From Phytoactinopolyspora endophytica (GTDB lineage Bacteria; Actinomycetota; Actinomycetes; Jiangellales; Jiangellaceae), in contig NZ_ML142872.1 in assembly GCF_004138495.1 (NCBI RefSeq), positions 77,022 through 82,076 on the forward strand: a stretch of 5,055 bases of DNA. Reading direction: 5' to 3'. The first letter of the stretch is position 1; the number at the start of each line of letters is the position of its first letter. The notes beneath the pieces were generated by a model. The model was not told the origin of the DNA. It searched no databases and saw only the letters and a list, made by a program, of their open reading frames with translations. Below are positions 4,395 through 5,055 of the stretch, one piece after another. The translations under genes were made by a program, and so were the position numbers.

Positions 4395-5055
4395 ATGAAC
4401 ATCGACGACTTCATCGACGCGCTCCGGTGGCTGGGCGACGGCGAGAACTGGAGTGGCGCTGAAGGCGTGCCGACGCGGTTCGCCGAGCATATGTGGCTGA
4501 CCGCCATATCATTGCTGATCGCGTGCGTCATCGCGATACCGGTCGGACTCTGGCTCGGCCACATCGGCCGCGGTGGGACGCTGGCGATCAACATCAGCAA
4601 TGTCGGCCGTGCAGTCCCGACGTTCGCTGCGCTGGTACTACTGTCCATGACGCCGCTGGGGCTCTCGGACTGGTCCACCATCATCGCCCTCGTCGTGTTC
4701 GGCCTGCCGCCGCTGTTGACCAACACCTATGTCGGCATGCGCGAGGTGGACCGGGACGCCGTAGACGCGGCTCGTGGCATGGGCATGGACGCTGTTCAGG
4801 TGGTGCGCAAGGTAGAGCTCCCGCTGGCGGTTCCGCTCATCATGAACGGTGTCCGGCTGGCCGCCGTGCAGATCGTGGCAACGGCGACCATCGCCGCGCT
4901 GGTGGCCGGCGGCGGGCTCGGCCGGATCATCACCAGCGGGTTCGGCCGCGGCGACTATCCTCAGCTGATCGCGGGGGCGATCTTGGTGGCGGCGATGGCG
5001 CTGCTCGTCGAGGGCGTGATGGAGTGGGTTCAGCGTCGGGTGGACCCGCTTCGCC
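4395..5055 (+). CDS. Osmoprotectant ABC transporter permease, second of two (3' end cut by window edge)
   Basis: The frame is open from ATG 4395 to the window end: 220 codons without a stop, close to full length for this family (about 210-250). GGTGAG at 4382-4387, inside the end of the preceding gene, lies 7 bases upstream as a ribosome binding site. After an acidic N-terminus with three Trp (about 1-35), hydrophobic segments lie at about 34-54, 64-86, 93-110, 155-172 and 190-207. The EAA loop reads DAARGMGMDAVQVVRKVELP (about 124-143), and AGGGLGRII (about 171-179) corresponds to the glycine-rich stretch of the first permease. The two permeases share this layout but clearly differ in sequence, as expected for a heterodimer. 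It would pair with the first permease and the divergently encoded ATPase. A solute-binding protein gene may follow beyond the edge; that is expectation, not observation. Confidence 0.88.
   Translation, partial: MNIDDFIDALRWLGDGENWSGAEGVPTRFAEHMWLTAISLLIACVIAIPVGLWLGHIGRGGTLAINISNVGRAVPTFAALVLLSMTPLGLSDWSTIIALVVFGLPPLLTNTYVGMREVDRDAVDAARGMGMDAVQVVRKVELPLAVPLIMNGVRLAAVQIVATATIAALVAGGGLGRIITSGFGRGDYPQLIAGAILVAAMALLVEGVMEWVQRRVDPLR

Noticed and set aside
1..5055. Mobile element, CRISPR array, phage or defence system, tRNA
   Set aside because: There are no terminal inverted repeats, transposase or integrase motifs, regularly spaced repeats, or cloverleaf sequences. All recognised genes are ordinary envelope or transport functions.

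Overview
The window looks like chromosomal DNA of a high-GC actinobacterium. Codons strongly prefer G or C in third position, GTG starts occur, one gene is a class E-type sortase, and two starts look leaderless behind TAnnnT -10 boxes. I cannot name the genus. There is no RNA gene, insertion sequence, integrase, CRISPR array or origin that I can support.

Left part (about 1-1860), cell envelope. Two minus-strand genes run one after the other with about 315 bases between them. The upstream one encodes a membrane-anchored sortase. The downstream one encodes an N-terminal XRE-type helix-turn-helix joined to a MurA/EPSP-synthase-type enolpyruvyl transferase domain, cut by the left edge of the window. 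A nearly identical 24-base element containing an imperfect inverted repeat (TATCTCA, 4 bases, TGAGTTA) lies directly upstream of the MurA-like gene (621-644) and again upstream of the sortase (1784-1807), in the same orientation relative to both. The second copy also lies between the sortase and the divergent plus-strand gene. This is the most interesting signal here: a possible small regulon of cell-wall genes, perhaps controlled by the DNA-binding domain fused to the enzyme.

Middle (about 1861-2510). A plus-strand gene encodes a small protein of unknown family with a two-helix membrane hairpin and a long cytoplasmic, coiled-coil-like tail. It converges on the transporter ATPase gene, with a short GC-rich hairpin in the gap.

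Right part (2511-5055). This is an osmoprotectant-type (glycine betaine/choline/proline) ABC importer. The ATPase with C-terminal CBS domains is on the minus strand. Two permease genes, three bases apart, are on the plus strand, and the second is cut by the right edge. ATPase and permease starts are only 24 bases apart, so the two halves of the transporter are transcribed divergently from overlapping control DNA. No substrate-binding protein gene is visible; it may lie beyond the right edge. The ATPase would power the two permeases as a membrane complex that imports compatible solutes during osmotic stress.
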